Shown here: piece by piece, positions 7,710-16,452 of the stretch
Numbering within the stretch: the stretch's first letter is position 1
How the letters are laid out: each line of letters begins with the position of its first letter
From: Rhodococcus_G sp042879035
GTDB lineage: Bacteria; Actinomycetota; Actinomycetes; Mycobacteriales; Mycobacteriaceae
NCBI RefSeq assembly: GCF_042879035.1
Contig: NZ_JBIAOU010000024.1
Coordinates: 1-64,000, forward strand
Reading direction: 5' to 3'
Length of the DNA: 64,000 nt
The notes under the pieces: model-generated
The model's database searches: none
Seen by the model: the letters and a program-made list of their open reading frames with translations, nothing else
What the model was told of the DNA's origin: nothing
Made by a program: the position numbers and the translations under genes

Positions 7710-8891
7710 TCAGGCGTACTGCTTGGCGAGCGGTGACGGAAACCGCAGCATCACCCGGACGCCGCCGAGCCACTCGGTGACGGCGTCCGCCTCCGCCTCG
7801 AGGGCCCGCCGCGCCTGCGACCCGACGTCCTCGAGCAGGTGCAGCACCACCCGGCCGGCCTCGTCCTGCCACCAGCCGCCGACGATGCGTCCGTCCCACC
7901 AGGCCGTCGGACCGGCGTTGCCGTTCGAGTCGAACAGCAGATCCCGGTGCGGGCCGAGGTACCAGTCGCGGTCACGCCACCCCATCGTCGTGGGGTCGAG
8001 TCCGGGCAGCAGCGCCGCCCACGGCGCGACCGGCGTGGCCGGTTCCTGGTCGTCGGCGAGGAGATAGCCGATGTCGCGGCCGAGATCGACCTCCACCAGG
8101 TCCAGTCCGGCCAGCGCCGTGCGCACGAGGGTGAGGGTGGAGCCGAGCCACCACTTGATGTCGGCCTCGGTGCCGGGCCCGAACGCGCGCAGCCACTCCC
8201 GCACCAGCCACGTCGCGCCGTCCACCTCGCCGATCGGGTCGATCGGTGACCCGAGCCACGATTGGGTTGTCGCCCAGCGGTTCCGCGACACCCGCCACGA
8301 TCCGTCGTTGGTGGCGCGCACGATCCGGCCCTGCGCGGACAGCACCGTCAGCACCCGCGGGCCGACGGACACCTGCCCGCCCCAGCTCTTGCCCTCGCCG
8401 TAGGACATGGACCCGCTCAGCAGCGGGATCGCGTCCCGCAGCTCGGTGTACGACCTCGGTGCGGCGCCGTCGAGCGCCTCGAGGACGGCGTCGGCGGCAC
8501 TGTCCAACCAGCGCGAACCGTCGTCGAACAAACCGGCCTTCTCCACGTCCCGGACGAGCCGGCGCCGCTCCTGGTCCGCGACCCGGCCGCTGGCACCCGC
8601 CTGCGCGTACGGCAGCGCCTCCCGGGGGAACACGAACAGCGTCCGCCGCATCGCGAGATGCTTGACCAGCGAACGCTCCTCGTACAGCGCCTTTTCCAGG
8701 TCGGCCACCGTCATGCCCGGAACCCGCGCCCGCGCCGAGAGGTAGATCGTGGACGGATCGGTGCCGTGCAGGCAGACGAGGCTGCGCGTCGCGTCGGCCG
8801 GGTCGGCGGCCGGGTTGTCCGGTGCCAGCCGATGGCGCAGTGCCAGACGGGTGCGGCGCTCGGCGACGTCGACGGTACGCACGGTGGCCAC
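7710..8891 (-). CDS. Winged-helix DNA-binding protein (HTH_42/AlkZ-like family)
   Basis: About 393 residues with the pattern of the actinobacterial winged-helix family related to the AlkZ/YcaQ DNA glycosylases: ATRSLVCLHGTDPST, YLSARARVPG, RRTLFVFP, and late AWWDGRIVGGW. In AlkZ the catalytic site is a Q-x-Q/D motif near residue 40. Here the corresponding stretch reads CLHGTDPST, without it, so glycosylase activity is doubtful. The start is uncertain: a TTG at 8918 lacks a ribosome-binding site, and I prefer GTG 8891 with GGGGCG upstream; GTG 8882 is also possible. It probably shares a transcript with the amidohydrolase. Confidence 0.75.
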   Translation of the reverse strand: MATVRTVDVAERRTRLALRHRLAPDNPAADPADATRSLVCLHGTDPSTIYLSARARVPGMTVADLEKALYEERSLVKHLAMRRTLFVFPREALPYAQAGASGRVADQERRRLVRDVEKAGLFDDGSRWLDSAADAVLEALDGAAPRSYTELRDAIPLLSGSMSYGEGKSWGGQVSVGPRVLTVLSAQGRIVRATNDGSWRVSRNRWATTQSWLGSPIDPIGEVDGATWLVREWLRAFGPGTEADIKWWLGSTLTLVRTALAGLDLVEVDLGRDIGYLLADDQEPATPVAPWAALLPGLDPTTMGWRDRDWYLGPHRDLLFDSNGNAGPTAWWDGRIVGGWWQDEAGRVVLHLLEDVGSQARRALEAEADAVTEWLGGVRVMLRFPSPLAKQYA

Positions 8892-9058
8892 GACGTCAGA
8901 CGCCCCGGCCGAGGACAACCCGGGCGCATCCGAATCCGGTCACCGCCACCTCCTCGTTCGTGGACGCGCCTCGGCCCGACGCTCCGGTCCCACCACCCTA
9001 GCGCCGGCTCAGCACGGCCGGGCCCGGCGCAGACGGCCGCGCTGTGTCATGGTGAGCC

Positions 9059-10003
9059 GTGTCCGATTCTCTGCTCGCCGCGCTCCTCGCGATCGGGGCT
9101 GCGCTCTGCATCGCCGTCGGAACCGTTGTCCGGCAACGCACGGCAGCGGTCGTGCCCGACGAGACCACCGGCGTCCTCGGACCGATCACGACCCTCGTGC
9201 TCAGCCCGGTCTGGTGGCTCGGCACCGTCGTGGGTGCCGCGGGTTACGCACTGCAGGCGGCCGCGCTGGGACTGGGTTCACTGTTGCTGGTGCAACCGCT
9301 GCTCGTGCTCTCCCTGCTGTTCGCGCTGCCGCTGGGTGCCCGGTTCGGCGGGCGGCGGATCGCCACCCGCGAATGGCTGTGGGCCGCGGCGTTGACGACG
9401 TCGGTGGCCGTCCTGGTGATCGTCGGCGATCCACGACCGGGTGAGCCGCGGGCCGTGACACAGCACTGGATCCTGATCGCGCTCGTCGGCCTGCCGCTCG
9501 TCGCGCTCTGCCTGTTCGAGGCGAACCGGCGTACCGGCACGGCGCGTGCCCTGCTGCTCGGCGTGGCGGCCGGGTCGCTCTTCGGGCTCGCCGCCGTGCT
9601 GACGAAGGGCGTCGTCCACCTGCTCGGCCGCGGGCCGCTCGCACTCGTGACGTCGCTGGAGCTCTACACACTGATCGTCGTCGCCGTGGTCGCGACGTCG
9701 CTGCAGCAGTCGGCTTTCCAGGCGGGTTCGCTACAGGCGTCGCTGCCGGCCAGCACCATCATGGAACCGGTCGTCGCGACGCTCCTCGGGTTCGTGGTGC
9801 TCGGGGAGTACCTCGACGCGGACCGCAAGGCCGCCGCGGTGCTCGTCGTCGCGGTCGGCACGATGATCACGGCGACGATCGCCCTGGCCCGCTCGTCCGT
9901 CACCGGACCCGACGTCACCGGGCCCGACGGCCCGCAGGCCACCGTGCCCGGTGGTGGGATGTCGCCCTCCCGGGCGGTGGACAGTCGCGACCCGACGGGG
10001 TGA
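9059..10003 (+). CDS. DMT-superfamily transporter (EamA/NIPA-like)
   Basis: A 314-residue integral membrane protein with about nine to ten hydrophobic segments from residue 4 to 285, ending in a hydrophilic tail rich in Pro, Gly and Asp. The order of segments and the late EPVVATLLGFVVLGE motif are typical of drug/metabolite transporters with EamA-type repeats. The related NIPA magnesium transporters are an alternative. The GTG start at 9059 is just downstream of GTGAGCC. It stands alone, divergent from the winged-helix gene and convergent with sfnG. The cargo is unknown. Confidence 0.8.
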   Translation: MSDSLLAALLAIGAALCIAVGTVVRQRTAAVVPDETTGVLGPITTLVLSPVWWLGTVVGAAGYALQAAALGLGSLLLVQPLLVLSLLFALPLGARFGGRRIATREWLWAAALTTSVAVLVIVGDPRPGEPRAVTQHWILIALVGLPLVALCLFEANRRTGTARALLLGVAAGSLFGLAAVLTKGVVHLLGRGPLALVTSLELYTLIVVAVVATSLQQSAFQAGSLQASLPASTIMEPVVATLLGFVVLGEYLDADRKAAAVLVVAVGTMITATIALARSSVTGPDVTGPDGPQATVPGGGMSPSRAVDSRDPTG

Positions 10004-10036
10004 ACCGCCCCGCTGTGGTCGAGGGGCCGGACGGCG

Positions 10037-11155
10037 TCAGACGGTGACCGGCTCGCGGTCCCGATCGGCGGCCTCGAGTTCCCGCACCAGCGGCAGCACC
10101 TTGGCGCCGAAGTACTCGATCTCCTCCTGGAAGTGCAGGAACCCGGCGAGGATCAGGTCGACGCCGCGGCGGCGGTACTCGACGATGCGGTGCGCGATCT
10201 GCTCCGGCGTGCCGATCAGCTGCGTGCGGAAACCGTCGTTGTACTGGACGAGGTCCTCGAACGTCGAGTCCGACCACATGCCCTTCTTGTCGCCGGTCGA
10301 CGACCCGGCCTGCTGCACGGCGCTGCGGAAGCCCTCGACCGCGGGCCGGTTCGCCTTCTCGACGATCTCCCGCAGGGTGTCGCGGGCTTCCTTCTCGGTG
10401 TCGCGGGCGATGATGAAGCCGTTGAGCCCGACCTTGACGTCGCGGTTGTTGGCCTGCGCGACGGTGCGCAACTCGTCGATCTGTGCGGTGATGCCGTCGT
10501 AGTCCTTGCCGTTGCTGAAGTACCAGTCGGCGTAGCGTCCGCCGTTGGCGATCGCGGCGGTCGAGTTGCCACCCTGGAACAGCTCGGGGTTGGGCCGCGC
10601 GGGGGTGTTGAGGGGCTTCGGCTTCAGGGTGAAGTCGTGGATCCGGTAGAAGTCGCCGCGGAAGTCGACGTCGTCCTCGGTCCAGATCTTGCGGAGCACC
10701 TGCAGGAACTCGGCGCTGCGCCGGTATCGCTCGTCGTGCTCGAGCCACGGCTCCCCGAGGTGGGTGAACTCGTCCTTGAACCAGCCGCTGACGACGTTGA
10801 CGGCGAACCGGCCATTGGACAGGTGGTCGGCGGTGGCTCCGAGCTTGGCCAGCACAGCCGGCTGCCACAGCCCCGGATGCACGGCGGCGATCACCTTGAG
10901 CCGCTCGGTGGCGAGGAGCAGGGCGAGCGAGAAGCTGGTGGACTCGTGCTGGAACTCGGCGCCGTAGCTGGCCTCGTAGCGCACCTGGCTCAGGGCGTAC
11001 TCGAAGCCGTTGTTCTCGGCGGTCCGGGCGAGCTTGACGTTGTACTCGTAATCCCAGCTGGTCCGCTGCTCGATGTCCGAGGTGACCAGCCCACCGCTGA
11101 CGTTGGGCACCCAGTAGGCGAAGGTGGTCTGGTCGGCGATGCGTTCGGTTGACAT
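10037..11155 (-). CDS. sfnG: Dimethylsulfone monooxygenase SfnG
   Basis: A 372-residue flavin-dependent class C monooxygenase (luciferase-like). It matches SfnG along its whole length: FAYWVPNVSGGLV, EQRTSWDYEYN, NGFEYALSQVRYEASYGAEF, VNVVSGWFK, EPWLEHDERY, STFEDLVQYNDGF, GFLHFQEEIEYFG. SfnG uses FMNH2 and O2 to convert dimethylsulfone to methanesulfinate (and formaldehyde), a step in using DMSO/DMSO2 as sulfur source. The reduced flavin must come from a separate reductase that I do not see nearby. ATG 11155 matches the family N-terminus. A palindrome shared with ssuD lies 38 nt upstream. It is divergent from an MHS transporter. Confidence 0.93.
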   Translation of the reverse strand: MSTERIADQTTFAYWVPNVSGGLVTSDIEQRTSWDYEYNVKLARTAENNGFEYALSQVRYEASYGAEFQHESTSFSLALLLATERLKVIAAVHPGLWQPAVLAKLGATADHLSNGRFAVNVVSGWFKDEFTHLGEPWLEHDERYRRSAEFLQVLRKIWTEDDVDFRGDFYRIHDFTLKPKPLNTPARPNPELFQGGNSTAAIANGGRYADWYFSNGKDYDGITAQIDELRTVAQANNRDVKVGLNGFIIARDTEKEARDTLREIVEKANRPAVEGFRSAVQQAGSSTGDKKGMWSDSTFEDLVQYNDGFRTQLIGTPEQIAHRIVEYRRRGVDLILAGFLHFQEEIEYFGAKVLPLVRELEAADRDREPVTV

Positions 11156-11193
11156 GCCGACCGATTCAAGCTGCGACGGCACCCGAGCCCAAG

Positions 11194-11218
11194 GGTTGCG
11201 ATCACGTGGATCGAAACC
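11194..11218 (-). promoter_or_regulatory. Palindrome upstream of sfnG, shared with ssuD promoter
   Basis: GGTTGCGATC-ACGTG-GATCGAAACC, a 10-bp inverted repeat with one mismatch, ends 38 nt before the sfnG start codon. The same element, almost unchanged, lies at the identical distance before the ssuD-like gene (30468-30492). It is probably the binding site of a sulfur-starvation regulator or part of a shared promoter. Confidence 0.65.
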
Positions 11219-11273
11219 ATTAACCGCCCGACGACGGTCCCTCTCGAACACACCGTGACGCGCCTTCCGGGGC

Positions 11274-11290
11274 GTTCCGCGCTACGGAAC
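11274..11290. promoter_or_regulatory. GTTCC-type palindrome upstream of MHS transporter
   Basis: GTTCCGCGCTACGGAAC is a 17-nt inverted repeat with 6-bp arms, 88 nt upstream of the transporter ATG. It resembles the doubled GTTCCGTACTACGGCAC element in the dioxygenase promoter, suggesting a common regulator, possibly the IclR protein at 13546. Confidence 0.5.
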
Positions 11291-11378
11291 GGTCCATTGG
11301 TGTGACTCAGACCACCCAGCAGGCTCTAGGCGAAATCCCGGATCTCGCGACGCCGTCGCGACCACAGAAGGAGTACCC

Positions 11379-12752
11379 ATGGAGGATCGTTCCGCGGCCG
11401 CGCGGCCGGCGAGTGATTCCGTCTCGCCGAAGGATTCACGCCGCGCGCTCGTGTCCAGCTTCCTCGGCTCGACCGTCGAGTACTACGACTTCCTGCTCTA
11501 CGGCGCGGCCGCCGGCCTGGTGTTTCCGAAGCTGTTCTTCCCCGAGTCGATGGATCCCGGTCTCGGCGCCACGCTGTCGTTCGTGATCCTGCTCGCCGGG
11601 TACATCGCCCGCCCGGTCGGCGGCATTCTCTTCGGTCACTTCGGCGACCGGGTCGGCCGGAAGAACATGCTCTTCATCACCCTGATGATGATGGGGCTGG
11701 TCTCGGTGTGCATCGGTTTCATGCCGACCTACGAGACGATCGGGGTCGCGGCTCCGCTGATCCTGGTGGGGCTGCGCATCGTTCAGGGCCTCGCCGTCGG
11801 CGGCGAGTGGGCCGGTGCGACGTTGATGGCAGCCGAGCACGTCAAGGACGAGAACCGGGGCATCGCCGCGTCGATCGCCGTGACCGGCGGACCGACCGGG
11901 TCCGTGATCGCGACACTGGTGCTCGGCCTGTTCGCGGGCCTGCCGGACGACGCCTTCCTCAGCTGGGGCTGGCGGGTGCCGTTCCTGCTGTCGACGGCTC
12001 TGGTCGTCATCGGCCTGTACCTGCGTTACCGGGTCACCGAGTCCCCCGACTTCGCGAAGGCCCGCGCCGCGGGCGAGGTGCACACCGGTGTCCCGATCGT
12101 GCGTGTCGTCAAGCGGTACCCGCTGTCGACTCTCTACGGCATCCTCGCCGCCGCCGGTCCGCTGTTCATGCAGGCCCTCCTCGCGGTGTGGGTGGTCCCG
12201 TACGTGGCCGCGCAGGGTGTCGTCCCCCGGCAGGACGCGCTGTACATGCTCACCTTCTCCAGCTTCCTGCACATCTTCGCCATTCCGTTCTTCGCGTGGC
12301 TGTCCGACCGCTACGGGCGGCGTCCGGTGATGCTGGCCGGCGCGGTGATCTCCGTGCTGCTCGTCTTCCCCATGTTCATGCTGTTCAACTCCGACAGCTA
12401 CTGGCTGGTGGCGTTGGGCTTCGTGGTCGGCAATCCGGTCATCCAGGCGTCCATGTACGGACCGATCGGAGCGTTCCTCGCCGAGAAGTTCGACACCCAG
12501 GACCGCTACACCGGTGTCTCGCTGACCTTCCAGCTCGGCTCCGTGATCGGTGCGGGCACCGCGCCGCTGATGGCGAACTGGCTGTTCCGGCTCGACAACG
12601 GCGGCGGAACCAGCAACATCGCGTGGTACTTCATCGGCCTCATCGCCGTGTCCGCGCTCGCGGTCTACCTGTCCAAGGAGACGCTGGCCCGTGGTGTGCG
12701 ACGGGCGGGACGCCGCAGCGAGAGCGTCGACGACCTCGTCGCCCACGGCTGA
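11379..12752 (+). CDS. MFS transporter, metabolite:H+ symporter (MHS) family
   Basis: A 457-residue protein with twelve predicted membrane helices. MHS-family signatures are seen: SSFLGSTVEYYDFLLYG in helix 1, GHFGDRVGRKNML in the helix 2-3 loop, GLAVGGEWAGA in helix 4, FAWLSDRYGRRPVM in loop 8-9. This family (ShiA, KgtP, ProP, aromatic-acid carriers) takes up organic acids with protons. AGAAGGAG precedes the ATG. Divergent sfnG suggests a sulfur role. The shared palindrome with the dioxygenase promoter suggests aromatic acid uptake instead. I lean to the latter. Confidence 0.87.
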   Translation: MEDRSAAARPASDSVSPKDSRRALVSSFLGSTVEYYDFLLYGAAAGLVFPKLFFPESMDPGLGATLSFVILLAGYIARPVGGILFGHFGDRVGRKNMLFITLMMMGLVSVCIGFMPTYETIGVAAPLILVGLRIVQGLAVGGEWAGATLMAAEHVKDENRGIAASIAVTGGPTGSVIATLVLGLFAGLPDDAFLSWGWRVPFLLSTALVVIGLYLRYRVTESPDFAKARAAGEVHTGVPIVRVVKRYPLSTLYGILAAAGPLFMQALLAVWVVPYVAAQGVVPRQDALYMLTFSSFLHIFAIPFFAWLSDRYGRRPVMLAGAVISVLLVFPMFMLFNSDSYWLVALGFVVGNPVIQASMYGPIGAFLAEKFDTQDRYTGVSLTFQLGSVIGAGTAPLMANWLFRLDNGGGTSNIAWYFIGLIAVSALAVYLSKETLARGVRRAGRRSESVDDLVAHG

Positions 12753-12769
12753 CGGCCGAGCGGCACTCC

Positions 12770-12802
12770 CGGTCCGGGTGGGGCATGTCCCCATCCGGGC
12801 CG
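12770..12802. terminator. Terminator hairpin between MHS transporter and XRE-cupin gene
   Basis: CGGTCCGGGTGGGG (12770-12783) pairs with 12789-12802 around CATGT, with two G-U-type positions, between convergent stops. Confidence 0.6.
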
Positions 12803-12808
12803 TTCGTG

Positions 12809-13402
12809 TCATCGGGACATGTTCGGCCCGAACTGACGCAGCTGCGGGAGCGTGGTCACGACGTGCGCGGTGGCACGGTCGCTCAGACACGTGTAGCCGT
12901 AGGGGACGTCGCCGGGAAACCGGACGAAGTCGCCCTCGTCGATGGTCACCGGGTCGGTCACCGGGCCGGCCTCGAGCCGGCCGCTGATGACGTAGACGTG
13001 GTGGAGGGTGCCCGGCGGCTCGGTCGCGTCGGGTCCCGAGACGCGCGCCCCCCGCTCCAGCCGCAGGATGTGGTTGCGTACGTAGCCCGATCCGTAGACC
13101 TCGTCCAGGATCCGCTCGGACCGTCCCTCCGCGGAGGTCCACACGTCCTCGTGGCTGCGTTGGACGAACACCGGGGTCCCCCACTCTGTGAGCAGTCGCC
13201 GCGCGGGCATGTCCAGGGCCGCACCGAGCAGTGCGAGCGTCTCGACCGTGGGGTTGCCGACACCCTGTTCGACCTTGGACAGCGTCTGCTTGGACAGGCC
13301 GGCGCGGCGCGCCAACTCGGCCAGCGACAGGCCCCGTTCCTGCCGGTAGCGACGAACGTTGCGGGCCACGAGTTGATTGGTGTCCGACACCTTCACCGTC
13401 AC
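12809..13402 (-). CDS. XRE-family regulator with C-terminal cupin
   Basis: A 197-residue regulator. The Cro/C1-type helix-turn-helix is at about residues 10-65 (ARNVRRYRQERGLSLAELAR, SKQTLSKVEQGVGNPTVETL). A cupin-2 sensing domain is at about 110-190 (GTLHHVYVISGRL, EGDFVRFPGDVPYGYTC). This architecture is a widespread class that controls small-molecule transport or catabolism. The GTG start at 13402 has no recognisable ribosome-binding site, and a perfect palindrome overlaps it, so a leaderless, autoregulated transcript is possible. In-frame GTGs at 13396 and 13390 are alternatives. It lies convergent to the MHS transporter and divergent from the IclR gene. Confidence 0.85.
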   Translation of the reverse strand: MTVKVSDTNQLVARNVRRYRQERGLSLAELARRAGLSKQTLSKVEQGVGNPTVETLALLGAALDMPARRLLTEWGTPVFVQRSHEDVWTSAEGRSERILDEVYGSGYVRNHILRLERGARVSGPDATEPPGTLHHVYVISGRLEAGPVTDPVTIDEGDFVRFPGDVPYGYTCLSDRATAHVVTTLPQLRQFGPNMSR

Positions 13403-13410
13403 TTATAAGT
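13401..13410. promoter_or_regulatory. Palindrome at XRE-cupin start codon
   Basis: ACTTATAAGT is a perfect 10-bp palindrome whose left end overlaps the GTG start at 13400-13402. A related stretch, TCACGTAAAAGTACC, follows at about 13457-13471, and CCACTAAAGTTG further on. This suggests several binding sites for the XRE protein in the XRE/IclR divergent region. Confidence 0.45.
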
Positions 13411-13545
13411 TACCGTCGTCATTCTTGACGTACCCCGACGGTCGCCGGGATGATTGTCACGTAAAAGTACCATTTCGTCCACTAAAGTTGTCGCCTCGCG
13501 GGCGACGCCACCGGTGGGCCACAGCAATCCCCCGAGGTGGCCGAC

Positions 13546-14352
13546 ATGACCATGACTGCAGCAGGCACGCGTGACGACCGGGCAGCCATCGACAAGGCCG
13601 TCAGCCTGCTCGCGTGTTTCGGCGAGGACGGCCTCACCGGCGTCGGTGTCAGCGAACTGGCCCGCCGCGCCTCCCTGAGCAAGTCGACCACCCACCGGGT
13701 CCTGGCGATGCTCGAACGCAACGCGGTCATCGAACGGATCGGTACGAGCTACCGGCTCGGCACCCGGCTGCACGAACTCGGCCGCACGGTGTACGCCCCG
13801 GGACAGGAGGAGCTGCGGGATCTGCTGATCCCGTTCCTCACCGACCTGTACGCGACGACGCAGGAGACCGTCCACCTGGCCGCTCTCCACGGCACGGACG
13901 TGGTGTACCTGGCGAAGTTGTACGGGCACCGGCAGCTGCCGTCGCCGGCGCGGATCGGTCATCGCATCCCGGCGCACTGCACGGCGGTGGGCAAGGTGAT
14001 GCTCGCGTACCACCCGGAGGCCACCGAGGCGTCCCTGAGCGGTGCGTTGCGCCGATACACCGACCAGACCATCGTCGAGCCGGTCGCACTGGCAGCCGAA
14101 CTCGCCACGATCCGGCGACTCGGCATCGCCGTGGAGAACGGCGAGGTGCAGCGCGGGCTCAGTTGCGTTGCGGTGCCGGTCATCGGGGCGTCCGGACGCC
14201 CGGTCGCGGCCCTGTCGGTCTCCGGGCCCACCGGTCGCCTCGACGTGCGCACCCACGCCGCCACCCTGCGCCGCGTGGCCAGCGACGCGGCGCGGGTGTT
14301 GCCGACGGGACGCAGGCAGACCGCGTCCCGCTGCCACGCCCTCGCCGGCTGA
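13546..14352 (+). CDS. IclR-family transcriptional regulator
   Basis: A 268-residue protein. The N-terminal winged HTH spans about 12-70 (DKAVSLLACFGEDG, VSELARRASLSKSTTHRVL). The IclR effector domain spans about 80-255 (RIGHRIPAHCTAVGKVMLAY, GLSCVAVPVIG). GTG 13537 is in frame, but GAGGTGG just before the ATG at 13546 makes that the better start. The gene is convergent with the dioxygenase operon (stops 11 bp apart) and is the nearest regulator to it. IclR proteins commonly control aromatic acid catabolism. The GTTCC-type palindromes at 11274 and 21785-21832 are candidate targets (inference). Confidence 0.87.
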   Translation: MTMTAAGTRDDRAAIDKAVSLLACFGEDGLTGVGVSELARRASLSKSTTHRVLAMLERNAVIERIGTSYRLGTRLHELGRTVYAPGQEELRDLLIPFLTDLYATTQETVHLAALHGTDVVYLAKLYGHRQLPSPARIGHRIPAHCTAVGKVMLAYHPEATEASLSGALRRYTDQTIVEPVALAAELATIRRLGIAVENGEVQRGLSCVAVPVIGASGRPVAALSVSGPTGRLDVRTHAATLRRVASDAARVLPTGRRQTASRCHALAG

Positions 14353-14362
14353 CGCCGTCGAC

Positions 14363-14848
14363 TCAGGTGCCCGGCACGTGGTCGAGGTCGATGTCCACCG
14401 CGGTGACCCAATCCGGCTCCGCCACCATCAGACTCAACTCCGCGTCGGCGATGTCGACGTCGACCACGTAGCGGAATCCTGCCGCCTCGGCGGCCGCGAT
14501 CGTGGCGAGTGCACCGAGCGGTTCCCGGGCCGATCCGTTGCTCACCACCGGGTACACCACCTTGCGGCAGCGCGGATCCGCTTCCCGCACCGCCGGAACC
14601 ACCACCCGAAGGGCCGCGGTGAGCTCGTCCGCCGTGGCGATGTCGGCGACCCGCACCTCGACGTCGTGCGTGGAAACCGGGTACGCGAGACGCAGTCGCC
14701 CGCGCACACATCGAACGAATTCGACTGTCACCGTGCGTTCCCCGTCTCGGCGCAGGACGATCCGCCCCCCGGAATCCGACCACGAGACGACCTCGCCGGA
14801 CCAGGGCTCGGCGAAGAGCGGCAGCGGGAACGGTGACGGCGCGGTCAT
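14363..14848 (-). CDS. Conserved hypothetical protein, last gene of the dioxygenase operon
   Basis: 161 residues, no signal peptide or membrane segment. I do not recognise a domain. The N-terminal half is a beta-rich-looking stretch (GEVVSWSDSGGRIVLRRDG). The C-terminal half is acidic and contains GFRYVVDVDIADAELSLMV, which vaguely recalls a GNAT-like end (REPLGALATIAAAEAAGF). The ATG at 14848 overlaps the upstream FadD stop (TGA/ATG), so it is translated with that gene. It probably serves the same pathway. Confidence 0.65.
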   Translation of the reverse strand: MTAPSPFPLPLFAEPWSGEVVSWSDSGGRIVLRRDGERTVTVEFVRCVRGRLRLAYPVSTHDVEVRVADIATADELTAALRVVVPAVREADPRCRKVVYPVVSNGSAREPLGALATIAAAEAAGFRYVVDVDIADAELSLMVAEPDWVTAVDIDLDHVPGT

Positions 14849-16437
14849 CGACCGGCCCCGTCCTCGACCAGCCTGCGGATCGTCTGCTTCTCCAACTTGC
14901 CCGACGCGTTGCGGGGCACCCGATCGACGATCTCCAGTCGTTGCGGAAGCTTGTACCGGGCGAGCTCGTTGGCCGCGAAGTCCCGTACGTCGTCCAGGGT
15001 GATCGAACTGGTGCGGTCCAGCGACACCACCGCGACGACGGCCTCGCCCCACTTCGCGTCGGGCACACCGACGACCGCGACGTCCGAGACGCCGGGCATG
15101 TGCGCGAGCACACGTTCGACCTCGGCGGGGTAGACGTTCTCGCCGCCGCTGATGACCATGTCCTTGAGCCGGTCGACGATGAACAGGTAACCGTCCTCGT
15201 CCAGGTAGCCGATGTCCCCCGAGTGGAACCAGCCCTCCTCGTCGAACGCCGCCGCGGTCGCCTCCGGGTTCTCCCAGTACCCGGGGGTGACGTTGGGTCC
15301 GCGCACCACGATCTCGCCGCTGGCACCCGGTTCCACGGGCTTCTTCGAGACCGTGTCGACCACCCGGATCTGCGTGTGGGGCATCGGAATACCGGCCGAG
15401 CCGAGCTTGTCGAGCGTGCGTTCGGCGGGCAGGTGGGTGGCGAACGGCGCGGTCTCCGTCAACCCCCACGCCTGCTGCAGCCAGATCCCGTGCTCGGAGA
15501 ACTCCCGGATCAGCGACGGTGGCACGGGAGCGCCCGCCACGACGACCGACCGCAGGTGCGACAGGTCCGCGTCGAACACTCCGGGCACCCGCCGCAGCGC
15601 GGTCAGCATGGCCGGCACCACGAACATCGAATTGACCTGGTGTTCCACGAGATCGGCGAGGAACTCGGCGGGGTCGAACGTGCGACGGAGCACGACCGTG
15701 CCACCACGCACGATCGTCCGGAGGACGAAACTGTTCAGGGCACCGACGTGGAACAGCGGCGCGGACGCGTAGGTGACGTCCCCGCGGCGCGCATCGAGCC
15801 GCGAGTCCACGTTGACCGAGTTCCACCACAGGTTCCCGTGGGTGAGGACGACACCCTTGGGGGTGCCGGTGGTCCCGGAGGTGAACATCAGGATGGCGGG
15901 ATCGTCGAAACGTCCGGCGGCGACCTGGTCGGTCGGCTGCGCGGAGGCGAGGACGCCCGACCACGGCTCCCAGCCGTCGGTGGTGCCGGTGAGCGGCACC
16001 GCGGGGTCGTCGTCGACCAGGAGGAACCGCGTGACCGCGACCGCGTCACGGACCGCGTCGACGGTGGATCGGTGCCCGGCTTCGCCGACGAGTGCGACGG
16101 AACCGCTGCGGTCGAGCACGGTCCGCAGTTCGGGGCCCGCGAGCCGGAAGTTCACCGGCACGAACACCGCACCGATTCGCAGGGTCGCGAGGAGGGTGGT
16201 CAGGAAGGCGGGGCTGTTGAGTCCCACGTACGCCACGCGGTCGCCCGGCCGCACACCGCCGTCGGCGAGAACCGCGGCGAGCCGTGCGATCCGGTCCTCG
16301 AGGTCGGCGTAGGTGAGGTCGACGCCCGGATACCGCAGTGCCACCGCGTCACCGTTCCAGCCGGCGTTGCGCTGCACGGCCGCGGCCGGGTTCACGTCGA
16401 CGGCGAACCCGGAATTGGCGGGATGCCCGAATGTCAT
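14845..16437 (-). CDS. FadD-type acyl/aryl-CoA ligase
   Basis: A 530-residue ANL-superfamily ligase. Motifs: MFTSGTTGTPKGVVLTH (about 176-192), QQAWGLTETAPF (about 320), GWFHSGDIG (about 400), DRLKDMVISGGENVYPAEVE (about 417-436) and the lysine region RNASGKLEKQ (about 513). It forms a CoA thioester via acyl-AMP. In this operon it may activate the short acid left after meta-cleavage, or the aromatic acid itself. It overlaps the small unknown gene downstream and lies 15 bp from the diol dehydrogenase upstream. Confidence 0.88.
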   Translation of the reverse strand: MTFGHPANSGFAVDVNPAAAVQRNAGWNGDAVALRYPGVDLTYADLEDRIARLAAVLADGGVRPGDRVAYVGLNSPAFLTTLLATLRIGAVFVPVNFRLAGPELRTVLDRSGSVALVGEAGHRSTVDAVRDAVAVTRFLLVDDDPAVPLTGTTDGWEPWSGVLASAQPTDQVAAGRFDDPAILMFTSGTTGTPKGVVLTHGNLWWNSVNVDSRLDARRGDVTYASAPLFHVGALNSFVLRTIVRGGTVVLRRTFDPAEFLADLVEHQVNSMFVVPAMLTALRRVPGVFDADLSHLRSVVVAGAPVPPSLIREFSEHGIWLQQAWGLTETAPFATHLPAERTLDKLGSAGIPMPHTQIRVVDTVSKKPVEPGASGEIVVRGPNVTPGYWENPEATAAAFDEEGWFHSGDIGYLDEDGYLFIVDRLKDMVISGGENVYPAEVERVLAHMPGVSDVAVVGVPDAKWGEAVVAVVSLDRTSSITLDDVRDFAANELARYKLPQRLEIVDRVPRNASGKLEKQTIRRLVEDGAGR

Positions 16438-16452
16438 GTCGGCCTTTCCGTC

